64,000 bases of DNA, taken from the NCBI GenBank assembly GCA_021733665.1, contig JAHREI010000002.1, forward strand, positions 434,001-498,000, given 5' to 3'. A program made the translations under genes and the position numbers. How positions within the stretch are numbered: position 1 is the stretch's first letter; each line of letters begins with the position of its first letter. Below are positions 36,707-45,191 of the stretch, piece by piece. The notes beneath the pieces are model-generated. The model was not told the origin of the DNA. It saw nothing but the letters and a program-made list of their open reading frames with translations, and made no database searches. The DNA is from Bacillus subtilis (GTDB lineage: Bacteria > Pseudomonadota > Alphaproteobacteria > Rhizobiales > Rhizobiaceae).

Positions 36707-37511
36707 CTTTATTCCAAAGCGCCTCCATCTCATCAAGGCTTGCAGCCTCCAGAGAGTTTTCATCGCTGTTCAACGCATCTTCAATGAAGTGAAAGCGGCG
36801 TTTAAATTTCTCGTTAGCAGCACGCAAGGCCATTTCCGGCTCGAGTTCCAGATGGCGGCCGAGATTGACCATGGCAAACAGCAGATCGCCATATTCTTCC
36901 GCAATATTGGCCTTATCCTGATTGTTCATTGCCTCGCGCAATTCTTGCGTTTCTTCGGCAACCTTATCCAGAATAGGAGCGACCTCTGCCCAGTCAAAGC
37001 CAACGCGGGCAGCTTTTTGCTGATATTTCAATGAGCTGACGAGGGCAGGAAGATAGGTCGGCACATCATCGAGAAAGCCTTTTTTCTCTGTTGTTTCCAG
37101 ACCAAGCGCGGTGCGACGAGCAAGACGTTCGTCTTTTTCGATCTGTTTGATACGGTTCCACGACCCTTTGGCCATACCGGCAGACCGTGCCTCTTCATCA
37201 CCAAATACATGCGGATGACGGCGGATCATTTTGGTGGTCACGGCCTCGACAACATGGCCGAAATTGAAACCGCCTTTTTCTTCTGAAATACGGGAATGGA
37301 ACACCACTTGCAGCAGAAGATCGCCGAGTTCCTCACGCAGATCATCCATATCATCACGCTCAATGGCATCGATGACCTCATAGGCTTCTTCCAGCGTATA
37401 AGGGGCAATCGTGCTGAAATCCTGCTCAACATCCCACGGGCAGCCGGTTTTCGGATCACGCAGCGCAATCATTATATCTATAAGGGTTTGAATATTGCGA
37501 GAGGGCTGCAT
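36687..37511 (-). CDS. mazG: Nucleoside triphosphate pyrophosphohydrolase MazG
   Basis: MazG hydrolyses nucleoside triphosphates to monophosphates and pyrophosphate, clearing aberrant dNTPs and lowering ppGpp signalling in E. coli. The 274-aa form has two MazG domains. The first has LRDPKTGCPWDVEQDF near residues 16-31 and the metal-binding EEAYEVIDAIE...DLREELGDLL near 41-66; the second has EETQELREA...EEYGDLLFAMV near 195-225. Start 37511 (MQPSRNIQ) is chosen by the CAGGATTTACC site; a start at 37640 would run into galE regulatory DNA. It is divergent from galE. Confidence 0.94.
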   Translation of the reverse strand: MQPSRNIQTLIDIMIALRDPKTGCPWDVEQDFSTIAPYTLEEAYEVIDAIERDDMDDLREELGDLLLQVVFHSRISEEKGGFNFGHVVEAVTTKMIRRHPHVFGDEEARSAGMAKGSWNRIKQIEKDERLARRTALGLETTEKKGFLDDVPTYLPALVSSLKYQQKAARVGFDWAEVAPILDKVAEETQELREAMNNQDKANIAEEYGDLLFAMVNLGRHLELEPEMALRAANEKFKRRFHFIEDALNSDENSLEAASLDEMEALWNKAKQAGK

Positions 37512-37633
37512 GGTAAATCCTGACGAAACAGAGACCGGACAATATATCCAGTTGATTATGTGGAAATTTGAACCTACTGGTGCCATAAAATTCAGCTTAT
37601 GAAAACCGTCTGTAACCGAACAAAGAGAAACTG

Positions 37634-38644
37634 ATGACAATTCTGGTAACCGGCGGCGCCGGCTTTATTGGTTCCCATGCTTGCGTAAGTCTGCTTGAAG
37701 CCGGACATGATGTTGTTGTTGTCGATAATTTTGACAATAGTCAGCCAGGTGTTTTTCAGCGTATTGAACAGATCACAGGCAGAATGCCCAAGCGTGAAAC
37801 CGGCGACATCCGTGACCGTGAGTTTCTCGAAAACGTTATGCGCACCTACCATTGCACTGCTGTCATGCATTTTGCAGGTCTGAAAGCTGTCGGGGAATCC
37901 ACGCAGAAGCCGCTTTATTATTATGACTGTAATTTGGTTGGCACTTTGCGCCTGTTGCAAGCCATGCGTAGCTGCAATGTTAAGAAGATTGTTTTCTCTT
38001 CTTCCGCAACAGTTTACGGCGATCCGCAGCGCCTGCCACTGGATGAAACCCATCCGCTGTCAGCAACCAATCCTTACGGCCGCACCAAACTGATGGTCGA
38101 GGAAATGCTGCGCGATCTTTATAATAGCGATCCGGAATGGAGTATTGCCATTCTGCGTTATTTCAATCCTGTTGGTGCACATGAAAGTGGCCTGATTGGC
38201 GAAGACCCGAAAGGTATTCCGAACAATCTGATGCCGATCATTGCACAGGTTGCTACCGGCCGCCGCGAAAAACTGAGCATCTGGGGCAATGATTATCCGA
38301 CACCGGATGGTACCGGTGTACGCGATTATATTCATGTTATGGATCTGGCCGAGGGACATGTGAAAGCGCTGGATAGACTGAATGAACCTAAATGTCTGAC
38401 GGTTAATCTCGGTACAGGTGAGGGCTATAGCGTTCTGGACGTGATCAAGGCTTTTGAACATGTTTCCAACCAGCATATCCGCTATGAAGTGGCACCACGC
38501 CGTCCTGGTGATATTGCAACCTGCTACGCTGACCCTGCACATGCTAAGCAAGTACTCGAGTGGAGTGCTAAGAAAACCTTGCGTGAAATGTGTGCCGATA
38601 TGTGGAACTGGCAGTCCAAAAATCCGAACGGATATGCGGATTAA
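37634..38644 (+). CDS. galE: UDP-glucose 4-epimerase
   Basis: GalE interconverts UDP-glucose and UDP-galactose for surface polysaccharides. The 336-aa short-chain dehydrogenase has the NAD motif TGGAGFIGSHACVSL at residues 6-20, the VVVDNFDNS segment near 33, the catalytic FSSSATVYG near 123 and YGRTKLMVEEML (catalytic Tyr and Lys) near 149-160. All are intact and of standard length. It stands alone, divergent from mazG, with AAAGAGAAACTG before the ATG. No exopolysaccharide genes are adjacent. Confidence 0.96.
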   Translation: MTILVTGGAGFIGSHACVSLLEAGHDVVVVDNFDNSQPGVFQRIEQITGRMPKRETGDIRDREFLENVMRTYHCTAVMHFAGLKAVGESTQKPLYYYDCNLVGTLRLLQAMRSCNVKKIVFSSSATVYGDPQRLPLDETHPLSATNPYGRTKLMVEEMLRDLYNSDPEWSIAILRYFNPVGAHESGLIGEDPKGIPNNLMPIIAQVATGRREKLSIWGNDYPTPDGTGVRDYIHVMDLAEGHVKALDRLNEPKCLTVNLGTGEGYSVLDVIKAFEHVSNQHIRYEVAPRRPGDIATCYADPAHAKQVLEWSAKKTLREMCADMWNWQSKNPNGYAD

Positions 38645-38660
38645 TATCCGCTGATCATGG

Positions 38661-38692
38661 TTGCTTTGGGCTGTTGCAACAGCGCAAAGCAA
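38661..38692. repeat. 32-bp near-perfect palindrome after galE
   Basis: TTGCTTTGGGCTGTTG is followed directly by CAACAGCGCAAAGCAA: 15 of 16 positions pair with no loop. It starts 17 bp after the galE stop, without a T-tract. It could form a cruciform or bind a dimeric protein; a terminator is less likely. Confidence 0.5.
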
Positions 38693-38895
38693 ATGACCAA
38701 TCTCTCAAATAAAAACCTTGTCAGCATAGTCTCATCGTTGCATGCTTGAAATCCGAGTCTGAAACAGACTGTCTTTTCATCACAGGCACCAAAGAAAATC
38801 ATCCGGAAATCTCTGCATTTCACTGGCAATCGGAGTATCCGGCCATGTTTTGTTCAATTCCGCACTGATTTGATGCAAAAAATGCGATCGGACAT

Positions 38896-39885
38896 ATGCG
38901 CTTTCTTCCTGACAAATTCATTTCCACCCTTATTCTGGCTATTATCGTAGCATCATTTTTACCAGTTCAGGGCGAAGCCGCTCACTGGTTTTCGCTGGTA
39001 ACAAAAATCGCAATCGGTTTGCTGTTTTTCCTGCATGGCGCCAGATTGTCCCGTCAGGCTGTTGTAAAAGGCATCGTCCATTGGCGCCTGCATCTTATGG
39101 TGCTGTGCGTGACATTTGCACTGTTTCCGCTGATCGGTGTGTCTCTCGGCTGGGTTATTCCGGCCTTTTCAAGCTCGGTGTTTTACGCAGGTATTTTATT
39201 TCTCTGCGTTTTGCCATCAACAGTTCAGTCGTCAATTGCCTTTACAGCGATCGCTAAAGGCAATGTATCCGCAGCGATTGTATCTGCCTCCGCGTCCAAT
39301 ATTATCGGGATGTTTCTGACCCCTTTGCTGGTTGGACTGTTGTTTGCCAGACAAAATGATGCCGGTGTCTCGCTGGATGCTCTGCTATCTATCCTGTTGC
39401 AATTGTTGGCTCCGTTTATTGCCGGTCAGATCATGCAACCTTGGATCGGAAATTTCATCCGCAAGCATAATAAGACGCTGGGTCTGGTAGATCGAGGCTC
39501 CATTGTCATGGTGGTCTATCTCGCTTTTAGCGAAGCGATGGTGCAAGGTTTGTGGACGGAAGTTTCAGGTCATGACCTGTCGATTATGATCGCCGTGAAT
39601 GTAGCCTTGTTGGCATTTATCCTGTGGTTTACTGGCTTTTCAGCTAAAATGCTGGGCTTTTCGCGGGAAGACCGGATCACCATCATCTTCTGCGGTACGA
39701 AAAAGAGTTTAGCCAGCGGTGCACCTATGGCGAGTGTTATCTTTCCGGCGGCAATGGTTGGCAGTGTTGTATTGCCATTGATGATTTTCCATCAAATTCA
39801 GCTGATGGCCTGCGCAGTCTTGGCAAGGCGCTACGCTGCACAGGCAGCACTGATTGAAGGCGATGTGGCAGAGCAGGGACTGTGA
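38896..39885 (+). CDS. Bile acid:sodium symporter family transporter (SBF/YfeH type)
   Basis: The 329-aa membrane protein has about nine hydrophobic helices. The opening RFLPDKFISTLILAII, the FFLHGARLSRQAV loop near residues 44-56 and SASASNIIGMFLTPLLVGLL near 130-150 match the SBF-like YfeH group rather than animal-type bile acid carriers. These probably carry organic anions with sodium; the physiological substrate is unknown. FCGTKKSLASGAPMA near 265 is the second conserved crossover motif. The ATG at 38896 has weak ribosome binding (CGGACAT). It stands alone. Confidence 0.88.
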   Translation: MRFLPDKFISTLILAIIVASFLPVQGEAAHWFSLVTKIAIGLLFFLHGARLSRQAVVKGIVHWRLHLMVLCVTFALFPLIGVSLGWVIPAFSSSVFYAGILFLCVLPSTVQSSIAFTAIAKGNVSAAIVSASASNIIGMFLTPLLVGLLFARQNDAGVSLDALLSILLQLLAPFIAGQIMQPWIGNFIRKHNKTLGLVDRGSIVMVVYLAFSEAMVQGLWTEVSGHDLSIMIAVNVALLAFILWFTGFSAKMLGFSREDRITIIFCGTKKSLASGAPMASVIFPAAMVGSVVLPLMIFHQIQLMACAVLARRYAAQAALIEGDVAEQGL

Positions 39886-39994
39886 ACGGGAGAGGGGAGC
39901 CCCCTATTCTCTTTCAGTCTTAGTTCTCTTACAGATTGATAAATACATTAATTTGCGCCAAAGAAACGGCAGCTTATTATTTCGCCTTATCTCA

Positions 39995-40041
39995 AGCCAA
40001 AGCGTTCTCCGCTTTGGCTGAATGCACGATATGCGCATTCA
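39995..40041 (+). other. Two tandem hairpins upstream of the methyltransferase gene
   Basis: AGCCAAAGCG/CGCTTTGGCT (39995-40019) is followed at once by TGAATGC/GCATTCA (40019-40041). Both would lie in the leader of the gene at 40063 or in the 3' region of the SBF gene. No T-tract follows either one. Role unknown. Confidence 0.45.
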
Positions 40042-40062
40042 GAACACAGAAAGTTTTTAATC

Positions 40063-40887
40063 ATGTCCGCAAGCCCGTTATTTGATGAAGAAGCGCTGGA
40101 ACAGGCCTATAATGAGGCTTTGAAGCTTGAGAAATCAGGTGATTTTGACGGCGCAGCCAAAGCCTATCAGAAGGCTCTGGAGATTGATCCGGATGATCAT
40201 GGCGGTGCAGCTGTGCGTCTGGCAAGTATGGGACGTGGTGAAGTGCCAAACAAAGCGCCTGATGCTTATGTGGCGACTTTGTTTGATCAGCATGCTGAAA
40301 TGTTCGACACCATCCTCGTTGATCAGCTTGGCTATGATGTACCGCTGCAGCTTGCTGATCAGCTGGACGAAATGAATCCTGATGCCCATTATGCGCGTAT
40401 GCTGGATCTCGGTTGCGGTACCGGACTTGGCGCTGATGCATTGTTTGAAATGACCGAGCACCGTACAGGCGTTGATATTGCTGAGAATATGATCGCCATT
40501 GCTGATGAAAAAGGCGATTACAATGTGCTGTATGTCGGTGAAGTCGTAAACTTCCTTGACCAGACCACAGCGCCGGCTTGGGACATTATTATCGCGACCG
40601 ATGTGCTGCCATATATGGGTGATCTGGAGCCTTTTTTCTCAAAGCTTCCGCTGAACCTCAATCGTAATGGTATTTTCGCATTTTCGAGCGAAACACTGTC
40701 AGACAAGGATTTTGCCGGCCGTGATTATACCGTCGGACCACATCAGCGTTTTGCACATAAGCAGGATTATGTTGAGAAGCTGCTGCTGAGCCACGGTATC
40801 AAAATGCTGCGCGTGACAGATATCACAGTGCGCAGTGAGCAAGGCAAGCCGGTTCCTGGGCACTTGTACATTGCTCAAAAGGCATAA
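40063..40887 (+). CDS. TPR-linked SAM-dependent methyltransferase
   Basis: The 274-aa protein has one TPR-like helical pair at residues 6-48 (EEALEQAYNEALKLEKSGDF, YQKALEIDPDDHGG) followed by a class I methyltransferase domain. The SAM loop is LDLGCGTGLGADALFE near 117-132, with the acidic strand TGVDIAENMI near 138 and IIATDVLPYMGDL near 178. This architecture is common among alphaproteobacterial methyltransferases of unknown substrate. The TPR hints at a protein or peptide partner. The gene stands alone with an unusual double hairpin upstream and a terminator downstream. Confidence 0.88.
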   Translation: MSASPLFDEEALEQAYNEALKLEKSGDFDGAAKAYQKALEIDPDDHGGAAVRLASMGRGEVPNKAPDAYVATLFDQHAEMFDTILVDQLGYDVPLQLADQLDEMNPDAHYARMLDLGCGTGLGADALFEMTEHRTGVDIAENMIAIADEKGDYNVLYVGEVVNFLDQTTAPAWDIIIATDVLPYMGDLEPFFSKLPLNLNRNGIFAFSSETLSDKDFAGRDYTVGPHQRFAHKQDYVEKLLLSHGIKMLRVTDITVRSEQGKPVPGHLYIAQKA

Positions 40888-40907
40888 GACCCTGAAATCA
40901 AGCATTT

Positions 40908-40945
40908 ATATACGGCAGATACATACTCTGCCGTATATCTTTACA
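40908..40945. terminator. Terminator between methyltransferase and cupin genes
   Basis: ATATACGGCAGA and TCTGCCGTATAT form a perfect 12-bp stem with a 7-nt loop, then CTTTACA. It serves the convergent pair. Confidence 0.75.
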
Positions 40946-41024
40946 TGAATTAGTTCCATAATCTATCTTATGTAATTGATGCTTGTAGCTACACCTATTC
41001 GTCGATTGAACGCCGCACACTGCA

Positions 41025-41378
41025 CTAATCTAAATTTTCCTGCTCAAATTTATCAGTGACGTGGATATCTGTCATTTCCAAAGGCTCCGGACCAAGGTTC
41101 TTGTATTTATGCGGAATATTGGCTGGTCCGAATATGATTTGTCCCGCAGTAGCTTCAAATTGTTGATCACCAACCGTGAATAAAGCACGCCCCTGACGAA
41201 TAATGAAAATCTCATCATATGGATGTTTGTGCAGTCGCGGACCATGGCCGATTTTATCAGTCGTATAAAACATCACCGAGGCGTTAGTACCAAATCGACG
41301 GCCTTCAAATTCTCCCTGCCAGACATCAGGCTTTTCAGCCCATTCCTTACGCTCAAGAATTGCAGCTTGTTTTTGCAT
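41025..41378 (-). CDS. Cupin domain protein
   Basis: This 117-aa single cupin has GPRLHKHPYDEIFIIRQGRA near residues 50-69 supplying the HxH and Glu metal ligands of motif 1, and GPANIPHKYKNLG near 88-100 the histidine of motif 2. Such small cupins act as isomerases, dioxygenases or binding proteins; the reaction is unknown. A very strong ribosome binding site (GGAAGGAGGAAAA) precedes the ATG, suggesting high expression. It is divergent from ddl. Confidence 0.86.
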   Translation of the reverse strand: MQKQAAILERKEWAEKPDVWQGEFEGRRFGTNASVMFYTTDKIGHGPRLHKHPYDEIFIIRQGRALFTVGDQQFEATAGQIIFGPANIPHKYKNLGPEPLEMTDIHVTDKFEQENLD

Positions 41379-41531
41379 TTTTCCTCCTTCCGCATTCTTT
41401 ATAGTCTTTGTTTACCATAGCGCCCAAGGAGCTATGTGTTGTTTGATAGTTTTAGTGTGAAACTTAATATTGTCGATATTCCGTAAAATGATCTCAAACC
41501 CTGAGACAATTGTTTAATCAACGGATGACAC

Positions 41532-42599
41532 ATGACCGGAACACAGAAAAAACTACGTATTGCTTTGCTCTTTGGCGGTCGCTCACCCGAGCATGATGTC
41601 TCGGTTCTGTCTGCCACCAATGTGATACAGGCGCTTGATCCGGATAAATATGAGGCTGTGCCGGTTTTTGTTACCCGCGAAGGGCGATGGCTGCTGAGTT
41701 CCTATGAGCAGGGACAATTGGCACAGCCCTCTTCCGGTACGCAGATTTGCCTTCCTTCCGGCGGTTACGGGCGCATAATCGGGCTGGATGACCAGCTTGG
41801 CTTCCGTGAATTGCCAAAAATTGATGCTCTTTTTCCCGTTTTGCATGGATTGCATGGTGAAGATGGTGCCGTACAAGGTTTAGCAGAAGTCGCCTGTGTT
41901 CCCCTCGTTGGGTGCGGTATTCTTGGCTCTGCGGCAGCGCTCGATAAAGATATGACAAAGCGTCTGAGCAAAGAAGCCGCTGTTCCCGTTGCGCATTCGG
42001 TGACTATTCATCAGGGCAACGTGCCGGAATTTGAGGACTTGCAGCAAAAGCTCGGCCTGCCATTTTTTGTTAAACCTGCGCGCCAAGGTTCGTCTGTTGG
42101 TGTCAGTAAAGTGAGTTCAGAAACCGGCTATCAGGCTGCACTCGACGGCGGTTTCCTGCACGATAAAAAGCTGCTGGCTGAAGAGTTTATTCGCGGCCGT
42201 GAAATTGAGTGTGCTGTGCTCGAAAATACCGACGGCAGTCTCTTTGTATCTCGCTGCGGTGAGATAACACCGGCAGAAAGTCATGGATTTTACAGCTACG
42301 ACGCAAAATACATAGATGAGGCTGGTGCGGCGTTAAAAGTACCGGCAGACCTGCCCTCTCCCATAGAAACACAAATACGTGAAATGGCTGAGAAAGCATT
42401 TCGGGCTGTCGGCTGTGATGCAATGGCACGCGTGGACTTCTTTGTGACAGATGATATGCGAATTATCCTCAATGAAATCAATACAATACCTGGATTTACA
42501 GACATCAGCATGTATTCCAAAGTTATGGCCGTCAGCGGTGTCAGCTACAGCCAGATTATTGACCGGTTAATAGAACACGGCATAAAACGCGGTAGCTAA
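41532..42599 (+). CDS. ddl: D-alanine--D-alanine ligase
   Basis: Ddl makes the D-Ala-D-Ala end of the peptidoglycan precursor in an ATP-dependent reaction. The 355-aa ATP-grasp enzyme has LLFGGRSPEHDVSVLSA near residues 13-29, HGLHGEDGAVQGL near 97-109 and a long omega loop with GFYSYDAKY, whose tyrosine points to dipeptide rather than depsipeptide synthesis. RVDFFVTDDMRIILNEINTIPGF near 300 binds metal. It is the long DdlA-type form and lies away from the division/cell-wall cluster, so a second ddl is likely elsewhere in the genome (inference). Confidence 0.94.
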   Translation: MTGTQKKLRIALLFGGRSPEHDVSVLSATNVIQALDPDKYEAVPVFVTREGRWLLSSYEQGQLAQPSSGTQICLPSGGYGRIIGLDDQLGFRELPKIDALFPVLHGLHGEDGAVQGLAEVACVPLVGCGILGSAAALDKDMTKRLSKEAAVPVAHSVTIHQGNVPEFEDLQQKLGLPFFVKPARQGSSVGVSKVSSETGYQAALDGGFLHDKKLLAEEFIRGREIECAVLENTDGSLFVSRCGEITPAESHGFYSYDAKYIDEAGAALKVPADLPSPIETQIREMAEKAFRAVGCDAMARVDFFVTDDMRIILNEINTIPGFTDISMYSKVMAVSGVSYSQIIDRLIEHGIKRGS

Positions 42600-42651
42600 A
42601 AACGTAATAAACCTGTAAAATCATGGCATTACTTACAGAAGGATATGGCAG

Positions 42652-43107
42652 ATGAAAATGCCCCGATTACCTTTAAGCGGACAGTGCCGTTGCGGAGAAA
42701 TCCGAGTTGAAGTGACTGCAGAACCGTTGATGACTGCGGTCTGTCATTGCACCGGTTGCCAATCCATGAGCAGCAGTGCTTTTTCATTAACCGCTATGAT
42801 CCCTTCTTCCGGTTTTAAAGTGACCCAAGGTGAGCCGGTTATCGGCGGCTTACACGGGCCTCAGCAGCATCATTATTTCTGCGCATATTGCATGACATGG
42901 ATGTTTACGCGCATTGATGGCGTTGATGCATTTGTCAATGTCCGCCCGTCCTTGTTTGATGAACGTAAGTGGTTTGTGCCGTTCATCGAGACGATGACTA
43001 AGGAAAAACTGCCTTGGGCGCATACTCCGGCAACACACAGCTATGAGGGCTTTCCGCCATTCGAAGATTTCGAAAAGCTGATGGCTGAATTTGCTACAGC
43101 GCAATAA
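42652..43107 (+). CDS. GFA/CENP-V family zinc protein
   Basis: This 151-aa protein of the glutathione-dependent formaldehyde-activating fold has zinc-binding cysteines in SGQCRCGEIRVEV near residues 9-21, CHCTGCQSMSSSAF near 31-44 and FCAYCMTWMF near 81-90. Most family members have no proven enzyme role; a glutathione-linked activity is possible. AGAAGGATATGGCAG lies before the ATG. A second, distant member of the family lies at 57153. Confidence 0.87.
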   Translation: MKMPRLPLSGQCRCGEIRVEVTAEPLMTAVCHCTGCQSMSSSAFSLTAMIPSSGFKVTQGEPVIGGLHGPQQHHYFCAYCMTWMFTRIDGVDAFVNVRPSLFDERKWFVPFIETMTKEKLPWAHTPATHSYEGFPPFEDFEKLMAEFATAQ

Positions 43108-43113
43108 AATAAA

Positions 43114-43143
43114 TAGCTAAGGGCATATGTTTGCCCATAGCTA
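43114..43143. terminator. Hairpin between GFA gene and 43169 gene
   Basis: TAGCTA-A-GGGCA pairs with TGCCC-A-TAGCTA (11 of 12) between convergent genes. No long T-tract is present, so it is a moderate terminator. Confidence 0.55.
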
Positions 43144-43168
43144 AACTCCGCCATATACGGATGGTCTT

Positions 43169-43492
43169 TTAGAGAACTATTCCAAATTCCATGCTAATTG
43201 GCTCAATGAATGCCAGAAAAGCATCACAAACGGGCTGATCGCGCCAGCTCGCACAAATTGCCTTTGCATGAGCTTCAGTCAGAGCAAAGGCCACATCAAG
43301 AAAAATACCATCACCAAGTTTGACCAAATGCTGACCACACCAGCCGCTCTGCTTTGACAGATGGTTTGTTACCATTGCCTGATAGGCCTCTTGCAGGGCG
43401 GCTTCGCTCATACCCTCTTTGAGACGGAAGCGCCCCAGTTCAAGACCGAATGATTTCTGGATCTGAAAAGTCTGTTTATTAACGGATTGCAT
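43169..43492 (-). CDS. Hypothetical protein, divergent from a WYL regulator
   Basis: The 107-aa soluble protein has no signal peptide. It appears to be mixed alpha/beta (FGLELGRFRLKEGMSEAALQEAY, then GWCGQHLVKLGDGIFLDVAFAL and ASWRDQPVCDAFLAFIEP), reminiscent of dimeric alpha/beta barrel (ABM-like) proteins, but I cannot assign it firmly. It shares a short divergent promoter region, with an inverted CCTGACA/TGTCAGG repeat, with the WYL regulator at 43574. It is probably the regulator's target. An AGGAGATTATAATT ribosome binding site supports the start. Confidence 0.78.
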   Translation of the reverse strand: MQSVNKQTFQIQKSFGLELGRFRLKEGMSEAALQEAYQAMVTNHLSKQSGWCGQHLVKLGDGIFLDVAFALTEAHAKAICASWRDQPVCDAFLAFIEPISMEFGIVL

Positions 43493-43536
43493 AATTATAA
43501 TCTCCTTATGTGAGGAGCAGTCTATAAAACATTCCC

Positions 43537-43555
43537 CCTGACAGTTTTTGTCAGG
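43537..43555. promoter_or_regulatory. Inverted repeat CCTGACA-N5-TGTCAGG, likely operator
   Basis: A perfect 7-bp inverted repeat sits between the divergent gene at 43492 and the WYL regulator at 43574. It shares the CTGACA half-site with the region before the VOC gene at 5705, beside the paralogous regulator. Autoregulation and control of the divergent gene would fit. Confidence 0.5.
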
Positions 43556-43573
43556 ATAGTGTAAACCTCACTC

Positions 43574-44254
43574 ATGCGCACACTTCGTCTTTTTGCACTG
43601 CTTGATTATTTGCGCGGCAGAACTGAACCTGTTTCAGCAGAAATACTGGCACAGGAACTCAGTGTTTCTGTCCGGACAATCTATCGCGATATGGCAACAT
43701 TGCAGGCTATGGGCGCACCGATACGCGGTGAGGCTGGTATCGGCTACCAGTTAGAGAAGGGCTATTTCCTGCCCCCTCTCCACTTTGACCCTGATGAGCT
43801 CGACGCCCTGATGCTCGGTACCCGTCTGATTGCATCACGCGGCGATGATGATCTGGCCGCAGCTGCCCGTCGGGTCTCGGCCAAAATCAGTGCAGCAATC
43901 GGTCATGATAAAGGGGAGAACTATTCACGGCTGCCTTTACGCGCCGTTGCACGGCAAAGTCCGGAGAATGATAAAGCCGCAGAGCATCTTACACTCTTGC
44001 GCATCGCCTTGCGTGATAAGGCAGTACTGGAGATCACATATTGCGATTTACAGGATAAACGCAGTCAGCGCACTGTGCGGCCACTTGGGCTGACAATGTT
44101 TGATGCTGTCTGGCTGCTGACTGTCTGGTGTGAAAACCGCTCGGATTTTCGTAATCTGCGTGTGGATCGTATAGAGGTCATTCAGCTTGCAGGAAGGCTC
44201 TTTCGTACAGAACGCGGGAAGCGTTTTGAGGATTATCTCAAGACACTTCCCTGA
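43574..44254 (+). CDS. HTH/WYL-domain transcriptional regulator (YafY family)
   Basis: The 226-aa regulator has an N-terminal winged helix (EILAQELSVSVRTIYRDMATLQ near residues 23-44) and a C-terminal WYL domain (RTVRPLGLTMFDAVWLLTVWCENR near 167-190). It is a paralogue of the 4936-5640 protein: both share the RTxYRDxAxLQ recognition helix and the GEAGxGYxL wing. The ATG lies 82 bp from the divergent 43169-43492 gene with a likely operator between them. Ligand unknown. It does not overlap the convergent EamA gene, which ends 5 bp away. Confidence 0.9.
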   Translation: MRTLRLFALLDYLRGRTEPVSAEILAQELSVSVRTIYRDMATLQAMGAPIRGEAGIGYQLEKGYFLPPLHFDPDELDALMLGTRLIASRGDDDLAAAARRVSAKISAAIGHDKGENYSRLPLRAVARQSPENDKAAEHLTLLRIALRDKAVLEITYCDLQDKRSQRTVRPLGLTMFDAVWLLTVWCENRSDFRNLRVDRIEVIQLAGRLFRTERGKRFEDYLKTLP

Positions 44255-44258
44255 CCGA

Positions 44259-45191
44259 TTAATACGTCTGTTCTTTCTTCGGCGCTGAAAGAATGACAAG
44301 GCAGAATATCACCAGCAATGCGCCGAGCCAACCCAATGGTGACAGATTTTCACCAACAATCACCACTGCCAGCAAAGCAGCAATAACCGGCTCTGTAAGC
44401 GTGATCGTTGTCGCCATACTGACGGATATACGCGCCAGCGCATAGCCGAACAGCACATAACCAGTGAACATCGGGATAATGGCCATATAAGCACCGACAA
44501 GCGCATTATTCCATGAGGCCAACAAGGCACCGCCGGTGATCAGCAAAACCGGCATCAGCAACAGTCCGCCTGCTCCGAAAATTGAGCCCATCGCCGCCTT
44601 CGCGGAAATCCCTTTGCACATCAACCGGTGTGCTGCCCAAGCATAAAGAGCATAGGTCAAGCCGCCGACAAGACCTAGCAACACGCCTGCTACAGTTGTT
44701 CCTGTTGTGGTAGTAGCAGATGCGACTTCATGAGCGCCGCCGCCGAAAAAACAGAGCAGTACAATGCCGCTCAGCCCCAATGCTGCACCGGCAAGCCATT
44801 GTTTGCTTAGGGTCTTATGATCAATGATCCATTCAATCAGTGCTGAAAATAATGGTGCGGAACCAATGGTTACGACAGTGCCAATTGTGACACCCGCAAG
44901 ATACATCGAAGAGTAAAATGCCAGAGGGTAAACGGCAACAGAAACTGCGCCGAAAAGCACCAACATCCATTGTTTTTGTAATTTGACTTTATCACGTTTC
45001 AACGCGCGTGAAGCGAGAAGGGCTTGCAGCAAGCCGCCTACTCCCATTGCGACCGCACCGATCGCTAAGGGGCCGACTTCCGGCGCAAAGGTTGCGGCTG
45101 TGCCGGTGGTGCCCCATAAGAAAGATGCGATTAAGACGCAGATAATGCCGAGGCCGACACGATCCGTACGGATAACAGAAACTTCACTCAT
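44259..45191 (-). CDS. EamA/DMT family transporter
   Basis: The 310-aa inner-membrane protein has ten hydrophobic helices in two EamA repeats. LIASFLWGTTGTAATF opens the first repeat and GGLTYALYAWAAHRLM the second, with LTEPVIAALLAVVIVGE near residue 270 in the last helices. These proteins export amino acids or other metabolites, or drugs. Its start overlaps the stop of the upstream tetR-type gene (ATGA), so the regulator and transporter form one operon, and the transporter probably removes the ligand that the regulator senses (inference). Confidence 0.9.
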   Translation of the reverse strand: MSEVSVIRTDRVGLGIICVLIASFLWGTTGTAATFAPEVGPLAIGAVAMGVGGLLQALLASRALKRDKVKLQKQWMLVLFGAVSVAVYPLAFYSSMYLAGVTIGTVVTIGSAPLFSALIEWIIDHKTLSKQWLAGAALGLSGIVLLCFFGGGAHEVASATTTTGTTVAGVLLGLVGGLTYALYAWAAHRLMCKGISAKAAMGSIFGAGGLLLMPVLLITGGALLASWNNALVGAYMAIIPMFTGYVLFGYALARISVSMATTITLTEPVIAALLAVVIVGENLSPLGWLGALLVIFCLVILSAPKKEQTY

